Counted from the first letter of the stretch, positions 1-13,613 are shown. The stretch is 64,000 nucleotides of DNA from Marmoricola endophyticus (GCF_014644415.1 NZ_BMKQ01000001.1:1540861-1604860), one strand, 5' to 3'. Notes: generated by a model from the sequence alone, not told the origin. Numbers and translations: made by a program.

Positions 1-292
1 CGGCGAGGTAGGCCCGGTGCGCCTCGGCGTACGACGACGCCAGGTCGGGGTCCTCCCCCAGGCGCTCGGTCATCTCCCGCATCGTGCCGTCGGCCTCGAG
101 CGTGCCGATCCGCGAGGCGGCGCGCGGGCAGGTGAGGTAGAAGGTCGTCGGGAACGGCGTCCCGTCCTCGAGCCGCGGCTCGGTGACGACGACGTCGGGC
201 AGCGAGCACGGACAGCGGTGACCCACGGCGTGCACCGACCGCGGCGGCCGGCCCAGCTGAGCGGCGACCGCCTCGGTGTCCTCGGGGCTCAC
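1..292 (-). CDS. DUF501 domain protein (C-terminus cut by window edge)
   Basis: The first 97 codons of a protein whose C-terminus lies outside the window. The GTG start overlaps the ftsB stop in a GTGA junction. The product contains an early Cys-rich stretch (GHRCPCSLPDVVV, about residues 23-35) and the segment FPTTFYLTCPRAASRIGTLE, both typical of the actinobacterial DUF501 family. DUF501 genes usually follow eno and ftsB/divIC and precede an exopolyphosphatase (ppx/gppA) gene, which fits here. The biochemical role is unknown. The family assignment is by recall of motif and synteny. Confidence 0.85.
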   Translation of the reverse strand, partial: MSPEDTEAVAAQLGRPPRSVHAVGHRCPCSLPDVVVTEPRLEDGTPFPTTFYLTCPRAASRIGTLEADGTMREMTERLGEDPDLASSYAEAHRAYLA

Positions 293-777
293 TCTCCGGG
301 AGTCTTCTTCGTGATGGTGCCGACCGGGGCGCGCTCGGTCGGCGGGTGGTCAGCGTTCTGGAGGGACGAGTACTGCTTCGACCACCACGGCGTCGCCTCG
401 GACTTCGCCACCTGCGAGGGGTCGGCCAGCCGGTCGCCGGAGTCGAGCAGGTGCCCGTTCTCGTCGATCACCTGGTACGCCGTCTCGCCGGGCATCACCC
501 AGCCCAGCCGCTCCCGCGCCTGGGTGCGGACGTAGTCGTCGTCCTTCCAGCGCTCGTTCGCCTTCTCCAGCCGGTCCACCTCCGTCTGCGAGGCGGTGAT
601 CTGGCTGCGCAGGTCGGCCAGGTGCGAGCGCTGCTGGAGGTACGCCTTCATGCTCGAGGCGTACGAGACCAGCAGCACGGCCAGCACCAGCGCGACCACG
701 AGCGCGCGCGGGGTCAGCCGAGGGCGGCGGCCACTCGCCGCCGACGCCTCCCGTGCCGTCCCGCGTGCTGGAGCCAC
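289..777 (-). CDS. ftsB: FtsB/DivIC-family septum formation initiator
   Basis: A 162-residue bitopic membrane protein. It has a basic Pro/Arg-rich cytoplasmic N-terminus, one membrane segment at about residues 25-42 (LVVALVLAVLLVSYASS), then a coiled coil of about 40 residues (QQRSHLADLRSQI...LEKANERW). The conserved stretch ARERLGWVMPGE marks the FtsB/DivIC family, which bridges FtsL and FtsQ in the divisome. It begins 7 bp after eno and overlaps the DUF501 gene by 4 bp, so the three are probably cotranscribed. The tail after about residue 110 is polar and unstructured, as is common in actinobacteria. Confidence 0.9.
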   Translation of the reverse strand: MAPARGTAREASAASGRRPRLTPRALVVALVLAVLLVSYASSMKAYLQQRSHLADLRSQITASQTEVDRLEKANERWKDDDYVRTQARERLGWVMPGETAYQVIDENGHLLDSGDRLADPSQVAKSEATPWWSKQYSSLQNADHPPTERAPVGTITKKTPGE

Positions 778-784
778 CCTCGGC

Positions 785-2164
<1,380 letters not shown>

Positions 2165-2761
2165 TCAGCGGGGCAGGCAGAGGAAGAACGTCCGGGTGCG
2201 GAGGTAGTACGGCCGCCACGGCAGGATGTCCCACCCACGCTCGTGCAGCATCCGCTGCAGCTCGCGCTGGGTGGGCCAGAAGGAGTCGTCGTTGCCGAAC
2301 GAGGACCGCGGGTCGTGCTGCTTGTCCTGCTCGGAGTAGAGCCGGCCGCGGTAGCCGTCGACCGTGGTGATCTCACTGAGGTCGAAGGCGGCGTCACCGG
2401 GCACCGCGACGTGGGTGTCGAGGATCATCGCGGTCCCCACCGAGCGGTCCAGCAGGGAGAGCTGGTCGGCCAGCGTGAGGTGGTAGAAGAGCCCGAGGTT
2501 GATGATCAGGTCGTAGCCCTGGCAGTCGGTGGTGCGGATGTCCTCGACCCGCCACTCGATCCGGTCGTCGTCGGGATAGCGCTCGGCGCGCGCGTCGACC
2601 GCGGTCACCTGCCAGCCCTGGTCCGCGGCACGCACGGAGAAGCCTCCGTGCCCGGCGCCGAGGTCGAGCGCACGTCCCGGCGGGAACATCGCCAGGAGCC
2701 GGTCGAAGCGGTGGATCCGCTCCTGGTTGGTGCTGAGGGCAGGTCGCTGCTGGTCGCTCAC
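2165..2761 (-). CDS. Class I SAM-dependent methyltransferase
   Basis: 198 residues from a GTG start 10 bases after the mazG stop. A Rossmann-type SAM site is visible as RALDLGAGHGG (motif I), followed by VTAVDARAERYP (acidic residue at the end of strand 2) and a motif-IV-like segment LIINLGLFYHL. The substrate is not evident; the C-terminus is aromatic- and Arg-rich. The reading frame could extend 13 codons upstream into mazG, but the GTG gives the compact domain. The gene lies between mazG and eno and is probably cotranscribed with them. Confidence 0.8.
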   Translation of the reverse strand: MSDQQRPALSTNQERIHRFDRLLAMFPPGRALDLGAGHGGFSVRAADQGWQVTAVDARAERYPDDDRIEWRVEDIRTTDCQGYDLIINLGLFYHLTLADQLSLLDRSVGTAMILDTHVAVPGDAAFDLSEITTVDGYRGRLYSEQDKQHDPRSSFGNDDSFWPTQRELQRMLHERGWDILPWRPYYLRTRTFFLCLPR

Positions 2762-2771
2762 CGGCACGACC

Positions 2772-3410
2772 CTAGCCAGAGACCCGGCGGCGCACGGCAT
2801 CGCGGAGCGCCTGCTCCGCGTCGAGACCCGATGCCTGGGCCTCGACGGCGAGCGCCAGCAGGCGCTCGCCCAGGTCGCCGTCGTCCGCGGCGGCGAGGTC
2901 CGCGTGCACCGGCCGCCCGGCGCGACCCATCCGGTCGATCACCTTGTCGGCGTACAGCAGCGCGGGCAGTGAGGCGGGCAGCCCCTCGGTGGGGTGGGAG
3001 CGCTGCTTCTCGGTGCGCTTGATGTTCTCCCACGCCTCGTTGATCTCGTGGGGGTCCTGGTCGGCGACCGGGGTGGCGCCGCTCCCGGCACCGAAGACGT
3101 GCGGGTTGCGGCGTACGAGCTTGGCGGCGAGGTCCGCCGCGACGTCACGGACGTCGTAGCGCCCGGCCTCGGCGTCGATCGCCGCGTGGAAGTACACCTG
3201 GAGCAGCAGGTCGCCGAGCTCCTCGCGCAGGTGGGTCCAGTCGCCGGTGCGCTCGCCCTCGTCGATCGCCTCGAGCGTCTCGTGCGTCTCCTCGAGGAGG
3301 TACCGCGCCAGCGAGCGGTGCGTCTGGGCCGACTTCCACGCGCACTCGGCGCGCAGGCGCGCCATCAGCGCGACCAGGTCCTCCAGGGGAGAGTCGGCCG
3401 GGGTCGTCAC
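2772..3410 (-). CDS. mazG: MazG-family nucleoside triphosphate pyrophosphohydrolase
   Basis: 212 residues with one MazG domain in the N-terminal half. The family's Mg-binding acidic motifs appear as YLLEETHETLEAIDEG and LREELGDLLLQVYFHA, followed by RRNPHVFG. The enzyme hydrolyses (d)NTPs to monophosphates and limits abnormal nucleotides. The family's usual CPWD before QTH is CAWK here. The GTG start overlaps the stop of the upstream lipoprotein gene (GTGA), indicating translational coupling in the mfd-lipoprotein-mazG unit. Confidence 0.9.
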   Translation of the reverse strand: MTTPADSPLEDLVALMARLRAECAWKSAQTHRSLARYLLEETHETLEAIDEGERTGDWTHLREELGDLLLQVYFHAAIDAEAGRYDVRDVAADLAAKLVRRNPHVFGAGSGATPVADQDPHEINEAWENIKRTEKQRSHPTEGLPASLPALLYADKVIDRMGRAGRPVHADLAAADDGDLGERLLALAVEAQASGLDAEQALRDAVRRRVSG

Positions 3411-4089
3411 GCGCAGCGCTGCGGGACCGGAAGCGCGGACACGTACGACGCGCTCGGCTGCTGCGAGGCCGACTGCTTGGCCGCGGCCGAGACCGGCTCG
3501 GAGACCGAGGCGTCGCGCAGCTTCAGCTGCCCCTCGTCGACGGTGAGGTTGTAGCGCGGATCGAGGCTGACGTCCGGGCCGCTCTTCGCGGCCCAGGCGG
3601 AGATCACCTGCGCGCCCGCGGTGGTCGCCTGCTGGGCCGCCGCGCCCACCGCACTGCCCGACAGACCGAGGTCCTTCGCCCCGACCTGCTGCTGGACCAG
3701 CTGACCGCGGTTGACCAGGTCAGCGATGTCCAGCAGGGCGTCGCGCTCGGCCCCGGAGACCCGCTTCCCCTTCAGCTGGTCCTCGAACTGGGTCCGGACC
3801 TGGCTCAGCGCCGAGGCGTCGACGCTGACGTCGTGGGTACGGGCGTAGCGCAGGGCCTGCTGGGACTGGACCACCACCGCGAGCGTCGACTGCGCGATCG
3901 CACCGCGCGAGGTGGGCTGGGCCCCCTGCCCGGACCCGGCCAGCGCGCACTGCGCCTGGGTGACGTCGTCGAGGGTGTCGCGCGAGAGCGTGTAGTCGCC
4001 GACCTTCAGCGCCGTCCCGGGCTGGGTGGCGCACGAGGAGAGCAGCAGCCCGGAGGACAGCGCAGCGGCCAGGACGAGACGGGTGCGGC

Positions 4090-4093
<4 letters not shown>
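3407..4093 (-). CDS. SurA-N-like lipoprotein
   Basis: 228 residues. The signal peptide ends in the lipobox LLSSC (LVLAAALSSGLLLSSCATQ, Cys at about residue 20), so it is predicted to be an extracytoplasmic lipoprotein. The body is a helical, Gln/Ala-rich domain like the N-terminal region of SurA-type chaperones (ALKVGDYTLSRDTLDDV, then RVSGAERDALLDIADLVNRG), with a short C-terminal segment near DPRYNLTVDEGQLKL. No parvulin catalytic domain is seen. A lipoprotein of this type sits between mfd and mazG in many actinobacteria. Both ends overlap neighbours by 4 bp. Confidence 0.8.
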
Positions 4094-7656
<3,563 letters not shown>

Positions 7657-7974
7657 ACGGTGCCTCTCTGTGCTGTGGGCGCACGCGCTGCCACCCCCGA
7701 TCCGGGACGGAACGGGGGTGCGGGTGCTGCTGGTCGCAGTCTACGAGCGTCGTGCCACGCGCCCATCGCCTGCCGGGGTGTGCGACAGCGAGCGGGTCCA
7801 CCGACTGTCACACGTCCTCGACGACGGCGTCGCGGCCCGCCCTCGGCGACCACGCGGGTGCCGGAGCCGCACAGCACGAGGTTGCGACAGTCGGTACACG
7901 TCGCCCTCTTGTCGCAACTCTGAGGTTGCTATACGTTGATGCAACCATTTAGTTGCTACTTTTCGGAGGTCGTC
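7657..7974. promoter_or_regulatory. Divergent intergenic region between mfd and the SRPBCC operon
   Basis: 318 bp between two divergent starts. I see no credible coding sequence. The mfd-proximal half holds an imperfect inverted repeat (7778-7788 with 7805-7813, one bulge). The right half holds a 9-bp inverted repeat (7881-7889 with 7910-7918) and the tandem operators described separately. It must hold promoters in both directions. Confidence 0.7.
7909..7956 (+). promoter_or_regulatory. Candidate promoter with two GCAAC-N6-GTTGC operators
   Basis: Two perfect palindromes of identical geometry, GCAAC-N6-GTTGC, lie at 7914-7929 and 7941-7956, 27 bp apart. A possible -35 TTGTCG (7909-7914) and -10 TATACG (7930-7935) would place the first palindrome in the promoter spacer and the second just downstream, the layout of a repressor-controlled promoter. 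The operon encodes an ArsR-type repressor, the obvious candidate binder. The promoter boxes are a guess; the palindromes are certain. Confidence 0.6.
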
Positions 7975-8415
7975 ATGGGTTTCCCCGATCGCATCGAGCG
8001 CAGCGTCGAGCTGCCGCTGTCACCGACCGAGCTCTGGCCGGTCCTCACCACCGCCGAGGGGCTGTCGTCGTGGTTCCCCGAGTCCGCCGACGTCGACCTG
8101 CGACCGGGCGGCGCCGCCACCATGACGTGGACCGAGACACATGCGCCGACCATGCGTGTGGAGCAGGTCGAGGAGCCGCGGTTGTTCGCGTTCAGCTGGC
8201 CGCTGGACGAGAACGGGGTCGACACGCTGCCTCGGACGTACGTCGAGCTCACTCTCCAGGCGACCGCGGACGGCACCCGGCTGACGGTCGTCGAGAGCGG
8301 CTTCGCGCAGCTGCCGGAGGACCGCTACCAGTCGACGTACGACGGCCACCGGGACGGCTGGGAGCGTGAGCTCGGCGAGCTGGTCGACCACGTCCTCGGC
8401 CTCGTCCGCTCCTGA
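7975..8415 (+). CDS. SRPBCC-domain protein (AHSA1-like)
   Basis: 146 residues, the size of a single SRPBCC/START-fold domain. Features are IERSVELPLSPTELWPVLTT near the N-terminus, LSSWFPESADVDLRPGG, and the C-terminal helix YQSTYDGHRDGWERELGEL, which resemble the activator-of-Hsp90-ATPase homologue 1-like family. The ligand is unknown. ATG 7975 is chosen for its GGAGG at 7965-7969; an upstream in-frame ATG would lie within the operator. It is the first gene of a three-gene operon with an ArsR repressor, a common pairing. Confidence 0.85.
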   Translation: MGFPDRIERSVELPLSPTELWPVLTTAEGLSSWFPESADVDLRPGGAATMTWTETHAPTMRVEQVEEPRLFAFSWPLDENGVDTLPRTYVELTLQATADGTRLTVVESGFAQLPEDRYQSTYDGHRDGWERELGELVDHVLGLVRS

Positions 8416-8416
8416 A

Positions 8417-8794
8417 GTGGCCACCGACCCACCAGGAGTGCCCGGCGAGGTACCCGACGGTCTCGACGAGGTGGCGCACCACGTGTTCGCCGCGCTGGCA
8501 GACCCGACACGGCGCGCGATCCTGACCGAGCTGGCCCAGACGGGACCGCTCACGGCGACCGACCTGGCCTCGCGGCTGCCGATCACCCGGCAGGGCGTCG
8601 CCAAGCACGTCGCCCTGCTGGTCGAGGCCGGGCTGGTGGTGCCCGAGCCGGGAGAGGGCCGTCGCGTGCGACACCGGCTCGACCCCGCACCGATGCGGGT
8701 GGCCGAGCGCTACCTCGTCGTCCTCGCGCGCGACTGGGACGGCCGGCTGGAGCGCCTGCGCGACCACGTCGAGGAGTCGAGGAGCACGACATGA
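8417..8794 (+). CDS. ArsR-family winged-helix repressor
   Basis: 125 residues. A winged helix-turn-helix is clear: HHVFAALADPTRRAILTELA, TATDLASRLPITRQGVAKHV (recognition helix) and LVEAGLVVPEPGEGRRVRHR (wing). No cluster of metal-binding cysteines is present, so it belongs to the SdpR-like, non-metal subgroup usually found beside SRPBCC genes. It starts with GTG one base after the SRPBCC stop and ends in an ATGA overlap with the DUF899 gene. It probably represses its own operon through the palindromes at 7914-7956. Confidence 0.88.
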   Translation: MATDPPGVPGEVPDGLDEVAHHVFAALADPTRRAILTELAQTGPLTATDLASRLPITRQGVAKHVALLVEAGLVVPEPGEGRRVRHRLDPAPMRVAERYLVVLARDWDGRLERLRDHVEESRSTT

Positions 8795-9540
8795 GGTACT
8801 CCCGGGTGCCCGAGGACGCGACCCTCCCCGCGGTCGTCGAGCGCGACGAGCGCGAGACGCGGCTGGAGGACCTGCGGGGGCGCGAGAAGGCACACAGCAG
8901 GGAGGGCGACGCGATCGCGGCCGAGCGACGCCGCCTGCCGATGGTCGAGGTCGACGCCTCGCTCGAGCTCGTCGGACCGCAGGGCACGACGACGCTGCTG
9001 GAGGCCTTCGACGGGCGGCGCCAGCTGCTGGCGTACTTCGCGATGTGGCACACCGGAAGCCCGGCGAGCGAGCAGTGCCCGGGGTGCACGTGGTGCATGG
9101 CCCACCTCGGCGAGCTGTCGTACCTCCACTCGCGCGACATCACCGTCGCCGTGCTCGCCCAGGGGCCGTACGACGAGGGTCGCCGCTACCGCGACTTCAT
9201 GGGCTGGTCGGTGCCGTGGTACTCCGCGCTGCCCTCGCTGGACCGGCTGCTCGTGGGAAGGGCCCGCGGGATGATGCACCTGGTGTCGTACGTCCGGTGC
9301 CGGGACCGGGTCTTCGAGACGTACTGGACGACGCGACGGGGCGTCGAGGTCCTGGACAGCAGCTACCGGCTGATGGACCTGACCGTCTGGGGCCGGCAGG
9401 AGCGCCACGAGGACTCCCCTGACGGCTGGCCACAGGGGTGGCACAACGTGGACGGCGAGCACGTCCTGTGTCACGACGGGCGCCCGATCGCGCAGTGGGC
9501 GCGCGTGGAGTCGGGATGCGACGACTCGCTGACCGGGTGA
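8791..9540 (+). CDS. DUF899 thioredoxin-like family protein
   Basis: 249 residues matching the DUF899 family by its basic charged N-terminus ([20 protein letters not shown]), the strand [15 protein letters not shown], a CPGCTWC segment where thioredoxin-fold relatives carry their redox cysteines, and the C-terminal end [15 protein letters not shown]. Enzymatic activity is not established for the family. The ATG overlaps the arsR stop (ATGA), so it is translationally coupled to the SRPBCC-ArsR unit. Confidence 0.75.
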   Translation: MRYSRVPEDATLPAVVERDERETRLEDLRGREKAHSREGDAIAAERRRLPMVEVDASLELVGPQGTTTLLEAFDGRRQLLAYFAMWHTGSPASEQCPGCTWCMAHLGELSYLHSRDITVAVLAQGPYDEGRRYRDFMGWSVPWYSALPSLDRLLVGRARGMMHLVSYVRCRDRVFETYWTTRRGVEVLDSSYRLMDLTVWGRQERHEDSPDGWPQGWHNVDGEHVLCHDGRPIAQWARVESGCDDSLTG

Positions 9541-9707
9541 CGCCGGCGTCGAGATCTGGATCGACGACAGGGTCGACCTCTCGCGAGGCCGGTCGCCCGG
9601 CTCGCCGTCGCAAACGCACTCGTCGTAGGGTCGAGGACTTGGGTACGTCGAGAGGCGATGGGGCTGCGCGTCACCTGGCCGTGACGTGGACGTGCCAGCA
9701 TGGCGTG

Positions 9708-10166
9708 ATGAGCGATCCACGTCCTCCCCTGCCGCCGTTCGACGAGCAGTCCGCCCGGGCGAAGGTGCAGGCGGCAGAAGACGCCTGGAACACCAGGGAC
9801 CCGGAGAAGGTCGCCGGCGCCTACACACCGGACACGGTCTGGCGCAACCGCGACGAGTTCCTCACGGGGCGCGAGGAGGTCGTCGCCTTCCTGACCCGCA
9901 AGTGGGAGCACGAGCACGAGTACGCCCTCCGCAAGAGCCTCTGGGCGTACGCCGGCAACCGGATCGCGGTCCGCTTCCAGTACGAGTGGCACGACGATGC
10001 CGGCCAGTGGTGGCGCAGCCACGGCAACGAGAACTGGGAGTTCGACGCCGACGGCTACATGGCTCGGCGCGAAGCCTCGATCAACGACGTCGCCATCGCG
10101 GAGACAGCGCGCCGGATCCGTGGGCCGAGGGTGAACGGCGAGGCCGAGGGGATCCCACTGCGCTGA
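9708..10166 (+). CDS. DUF1348/SnoaL-like NTF2-fold protein
   Basis: 152 residues of NTF2-like fold: helix [20 protein letters not shown], strands [39 protein letters not shown] and [20 protein letters not shown]. This pattern matches the DUF1348 nuclear-transport-factor-2 group. No catalytic assignment is possible. The ATG at 9708 is chosen because the region upstream in the same frame is Arg-rich and non-coding in character. The 167 bp between this gene and DUF899 shows nothing recognisable. Confidence 0.75.
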   Translation: MSDPRPPLPPFDEQSARAKVQAAEDAWNTRDPEKVAGAYTPDTVWRNRDEFLTGREEVVAFLTRKWEHEHEYALRKSLWAYAGNRIAVRFQYEWHDDAGQWWRSHGNENWEFDADGYMARREASINDVAIAETARRIRGPRVNGEAEGIPLR

Positions 10167-10170
10167 CGGC

Positions 10171-10527
10171 TCAGGCCGTGTCGCCGAGCAGGTCGGCGAC
10201 CGCTGCGGCCACGCGCCGTGAGGCACTCGCGCGGTCCAGGCGGCCGTGAGCGTCGTACGTCGCCGAAGCCTCGCGCAGGTCATCGAGCTCGCCGCGCACG
10301 ACCTGAGCCTGGTCGTCGACGGAGAGCGCGCGGCGAGCAGCCTCGGTGGTGCCGACCCCAAGCGGGCTCGTCTCGACGGCACTGGACCCAGGCGACACGA
10401 CGGGGACCGCCTCCGCGTTGTCGATGGCGGCCAAGCAGGTGCGCAGCGCGTCGGCCAGGTCGCGATCACGCGCGCGGCGCGCCTCGAGCAGGGCCGATCG
10501 CAGACGTTCTCTCAGCGACGAGCTCAT
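10171..10527 (-). CDS. GatB/YqeY-like small protein
   Basis: 118 residues. The N-terminal half (LRERLRSALLEARRARDRDL, then LRTCLAAIDNAEAVP) matches the actinobacterial YqeY-like helical proteins related to the tail domain of GatB. The C-terminus is a second helical bundle (VRGELDDLREASATYDAHGR). Function is unknown; YqeY relatives are thought to touch tRNA or amidotransferase activities. It ends 4 bp from the convergent SnoaL-like gene. Confidence 0.7.
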   Translation of the reverse strand: MSSSLRERLRSALLEARRARDRDLADALRTCLAAIDNAEAVPVVSPGSSAVETSPLGVGTTEAARRALSVDDQAQVVRGELDDLREASATYDAHGRLDRASASRRVAAAVADLLGDTA

Positions 10528-10640
10528 GGGCCGATCGTCTCGCGACACCGTCGTGCCCGCCATTGCTTTGAGCGAGGCACGTGCCGAGGCTGCGGTGTCC
10601 CCTGTTCCTGGGGAACGCGCAGCAGGCCGGCCCCGACCGC

Positions 10641-12359
10641 TCAGACCGCCCAGGAGCCCTCGGGCGCGCTGACGCGGGCCTCGTCGGCCTCGGAGTCGGT
10701 CATCATCTCCTGGCTCTGCCGCTCGGCCTCGACCCGGCGCAGGTAGTGGTCCACCTCGTCGTCGACGCGTGCGGAGTCCCAGCCGAGGACGCCGGCCATC
10801 AGCTCGGCGGCGGGGCGGGCGGCGCCGGTGCCGCGGTCGAAGGTCTCGATGGAGAGCCGGGTACGCCGGGTGAGCACGTCGTCGAGGTGCCGGGCACCCT
10901 CGTGCGTGACGGCGTACACCACCTCGGCGGCCAGGTAGTCGTCGTTGCCCTCGAGCGGCTCGCCCAGCGACGCGTCGTCGGCGATGATCGAGAGGACCTC
11001 GTCGACGAGCCCGCCGTACCGGCCGAGCAGGTGGTCGATCCGGGAGACGCTCAGCCCCGACGAGCGGGCGAGCGACACCCGCTGGGCGGTGCGGAGCTCG
11101 AAGCCGGACGCACCGATCAGCGGCACCCGGTCGGTGATCGAGTCGCGCACGGACGCGCCGCGCTGGGCCAGCGTCTCGGCGGCGACGTCCACGGCGTCCT
11201 TCGCCATCACGCGGTACGTGGTCATCTTGCCGCCGGCGATCATCACCAGGCCGGGCACGGGAGCGACGACGGTGTGCTCCCGCGAGATCTTCGAGGTCGG
11301 CTCCGACTCGCCCTTCGCCAGCGGTCGCAGGCCGGCGTACACGCCCTCCACGTCCTCGTGGTCCAGCGGCTCCTTCAGCAGGGTGTTCACGTGCTGGAGG
11401 ATGTAGTCGATGTCGGCGCGGGAGGCGGCCGGGTGCGCGAGGTCGTGCTTCCACGGGGTGTCCGTGGTGCCGATGATCCAGTGCCGTCCCCACGGGATCA
11501 CGAAGAGCACCGACTTCTCGGTCTTGGTGATGAAGCCGGCCGAGGAGCGGATCCGGTCCCGCGGGACCACGATGTGCACGCCCTTGGACGCCTCGACCTT
11601 GAGCTGCCCGCGGCCGCCGACCATCTCCTGGATCTCGTCGGACCACACCCCGGCGCCGTTGATCACGACCTTGGCGCGGATCTCCAGGTCGGCGTCGTTC
11701 TCCAGGTCGCGAGCGGTCACGCCGACCACGGCGTCGCCCTCGCGCAGGAACCCGGTCACCTTCGTGCGGGAGGCGACGTGGGCGCCGTACGACGCCGCCG
11801 TGCGCGCCACGGTCATCGCCAGGCGCGCGTCGTCGACCTGGCAGTCGTAGTAGCGGATCGCGCCGTGCAGGTCCTGGGTGCGCAGGTCGGGGGCCATCCG
11901 CTCGATCTGCTTGCGGAACAGGTGCTTGTGCTTCGGGACGCCCATGTCGTACTTCCCGGCCATGGCCATGCCGTCGTAGAGCACGAGGCCGGCGCCGACG
12001 TACGGCCGCTCCCACGCGTGGTGCAGCGGGTAGAGGAACGGCACCGGGCGGACCAGGTGCGGGGCGAGCCGGGTGAGGAGCAGGCCGCGCTCCTCCAGCG
12101 CCTCCTTGACCAGGCCGAAGTCGAACATCTCGAGGTAGCGCAGGCCACCGTGCACGAGCTTCGAGGAGCGCGAGGAGGTGCCCGAGGCCCAGTCGCGCTG
12201 CTCGATCAGCCCGGTGTTCAGGCCACGCGACACCGAGTCCAGCGCGGTGCCCACGCCGGTGATGCCACCGCCCACGACGAGGACGTCGAGCTCGCCGGCG
12301 CCCATCGCCTCCAGTGCGCGGGAGCGGGCTCCAGGACCAAGGTCTGCGGTGAGGCTCAT
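10641..12359 (-). CDS. glpD: Aerobic glycerol-3-phosphate dehydrogenase
   Basis: 572 residues, standard for GlpD. The dinucleotide-binding motif LVVGGGITGVGTALDSVSRG is near the N-terminus, followed by SSRSSKLVHGGLRYLEMFDF, another family hallmark, and the FAD-contacting GVYAGLRPLAKGE and VMIAGGKMTTYRVMAKDAVD. It oxidises sn-glycerol-3-phosphate to dihydroxyacetone phosphate at the membrane and passes electrons to quinone. No glpF or glpK is adjacent. A short hairpin (10604-10608 with 10612-10616) lies just past the stop but is weak as a terminator. Confidence 0.95.
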   Translation of the reverse strand: MSLTADLGPGARSRALEAMGAGELDVLVVGGGITGVGTALDSVSRGLNTGLIEQRDWASGTSSRSSKLVHGGLRYLEMFDFGLVKEALEERGLLLTRLAPHLVRPVPFLYPLHHAWERPYVGAGLVLYDGMAMAGKYDMGVPKHKHLFRKQIERMAPDLRTQDLHGAIRYYDCQVDDARLAMTVARTAASYGAHVASRTKVTGFLREGDAVVGVTARDLENDADLEIRAKVVINGAGVWSDEIQEMVGGRGQLKVEASKGVHIVVPRDRIRSSAGFITKTEKSVLFVIPWGRHWIIGTTDTPWKHDLAHPAASRADIDYILQHVNTLLKEPLDHEDVEGVYAGLRPLAKGESEPTSKISREHTVVAPVPGLVMIAGGKMTTYRVMAKDAVDVAAETLAQRGASVRDSITDRVPLIGASGFELRTAQRVSLARSSGLSVSRIDHLLGRYGGLVDEVLSIIADDASLGEPLEGNDDYLAAEVVYAVTHEGARHLDDVLTRRTRLSIETFDRGTGAARPAAELMAGVLGWDSARVDDEVDHYLRRVEAERQSQEMMTDSEADEARVSAPEGSWAV

Positions 12360-12435
12360 GCCTCCATAATGCCGGTCGGGCGGCCACTCATCCCAGTACG
12401 GAGGCGACTGTTCTCACAGCAGCCCCGAGGATGTC

Positions 12436-13560
12436 CTAACCGCCGACCGTCACCGTCGTGGTGAGGAACGGGTGGTCGGAGGACGCGCGGACGAAGCCGG
12501 AGTTCTCCCGCACGTAGTCGGTGAACGACACGTCGCTCGTGCCCATCACCCAGTCGATCCAGGGTCGCGGCGCCACCCGGCACCCCCCGGAGGCGGTGCT
12601 CCCGTCGGCGGAGTGCATGGCCGCCCGCGGTCCCATGTCGCAGAAGTACTCTCGCCGGTCGTTCATGTCGCCGGCCACGATCAGCGGCTGCTTGGTCGCC
12701 GCGCGCAGGGCGTTGGCGTCGGCGACCTGCTTGCCGACCGCCACCCGCCGCCACTTCGCGGAGTTGGCGTGCCCGCAGCAGGAGGCCGCGTTGTGGTAGC
12801 TGGCGAACCAGACCTGCGCGCCGGTCTGCTTGTTCTGCAGCAGCACCCGGGGCATCCGGCGCTGCGCGCCGCCGAAGTACGGGTAGGTCCGGGTCTCCCC
12901 CTTGACCAGCGTCCAGGTGTCGGAGCGCCAGAGGATCGCGTTGTCGGCCTCGTACGACTTCACGCCGAGGCTCGCCTCGGACCAGCGTCCGTTCGCGGCG
13001 CCGAAGAACGCGCGTCGGTTCGCGCCCGCGAACTCCTGCAGCGCCGCGACGGTGGCGCCCGACCGGTTCAGCAGCGTCAGCGCGTTGCGCGAGCGCTGCG
13101 GGACGTTGCCTCGGTGGCTGGCGCCCTGCACGTTGAACTCCGCGAAGACGAACGTGGCGCGGGGGGCCGCGGTGGCGGAGGCCCGGGCGGAGGCCCGGGC
13201 GGACGCCTGCGCGGACGCTTGGGCCGCCCGCTTCCTGGTCTGCGCCTGCGCCTTGCCCGCCAGCTTGGCCAGCGCGTCCTTCCGCCCGTCGAGCGCCTGG
13301 TCCAGGGCGACCCGCTCGGCCTTCGTCGGCCCGGTCGGTGTGGCGCTCGGTGTCGCGGTGGCTGACGGCTGCGGCCGGTCCGGACGGCCGTCGGTCAGCG
13401 AGGCCTTCGAGCTTCCCGCATCGCGCCACACGAGCGCGAAGCTGCCGACGAGCACCACGAGGACGACACCGACCACCAGCGCGAGCACCGGCCAGGCACG
13501 CGCCGGCCGAGAAGGCGGCCTGGCGCGCTCGGGTTCAGGCGTGAGGGGTCCGTCCGGCAC
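12436..13560 (-). CDS. Membrane-anchored endonuclease/exonuclease/phosphatase-family protein
   Basis: 374 residues from a GTG start. One membrane segment at about 22-45 follows a Pro/Arg-rich N-terminus, so the catalytic domain should be extracytoplasmic. A low-complexity stalk (about 55-135) contains Ala/Ser/Arg repeats encoded by 12-bp DNA repeats at 13175-13222. The domain carries EEP-fold signatures: FAEFNVQG, ALQEFAGANR (metal-binding Glu), IVAGDMNDR and the C-terminal SSDHPFL (catalytic Asp-His). A secreted nuclease or phosphodiesterase is likely; the substrate is unknown. Confidence 0.82.
   Translation of the reverse strand: MPDGPLTPEPERARPPSRPARAWPVLALVVGVVLVVLVGSFALVWRDAGSSKASLTDGRPDRPQPSATATPSATPTGPTKAERVALDQALDGRKDALAKLAGKAQAQTRKRAAQASAQASARASARASATAAPRATFVFAEFNVQGASHRGNVPQRSRNALTLLNRSGATVAALQEFAGANRRAFFGAANGRWSEASLGVKSYEADNAILWRSDTWTLVKGETRTYPYFGGAQRRMPRVLLQNKQTGAQVWFASYHNAASCCGHANSAKWRRVAVGKQVADANALRAATKQPLIVAGDMNDRREYFCDMGPRAAMHSADGSTASGGCRVAPRPWIDWVMGTSDVSFTDYVRENSGFVRASSDHPFLTTTVTVGG
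13175..13222 (-). repeat. 12-bp tandem repeat within the EEP stalk
   Basis: Four consecutive 12-bp units. The first two are identical (GCGGAGGCCCGG) and the next two diverge. On the coding strand they give the alternating Ala/Ser/Arg stalk. The repeats could change copy number by slippage in frame, altering stalk length. Confidence 0.7.
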
Positions 13561-13613
13561 CGCGCAACCCTAACCGCGAACGACGCGAAACGGTGAAGGA
13601 CGGCCACACGCGG

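Noticed and set aside
10528-10640. Possible tRNA or small RNA between glpD and the YqeY-like gene because of a GTTCC...GGAAC hairpin
   Set aside because: No cloverleaf, no T-loop consensus and no CCA-like end; it is only a 5-bp hairpin.
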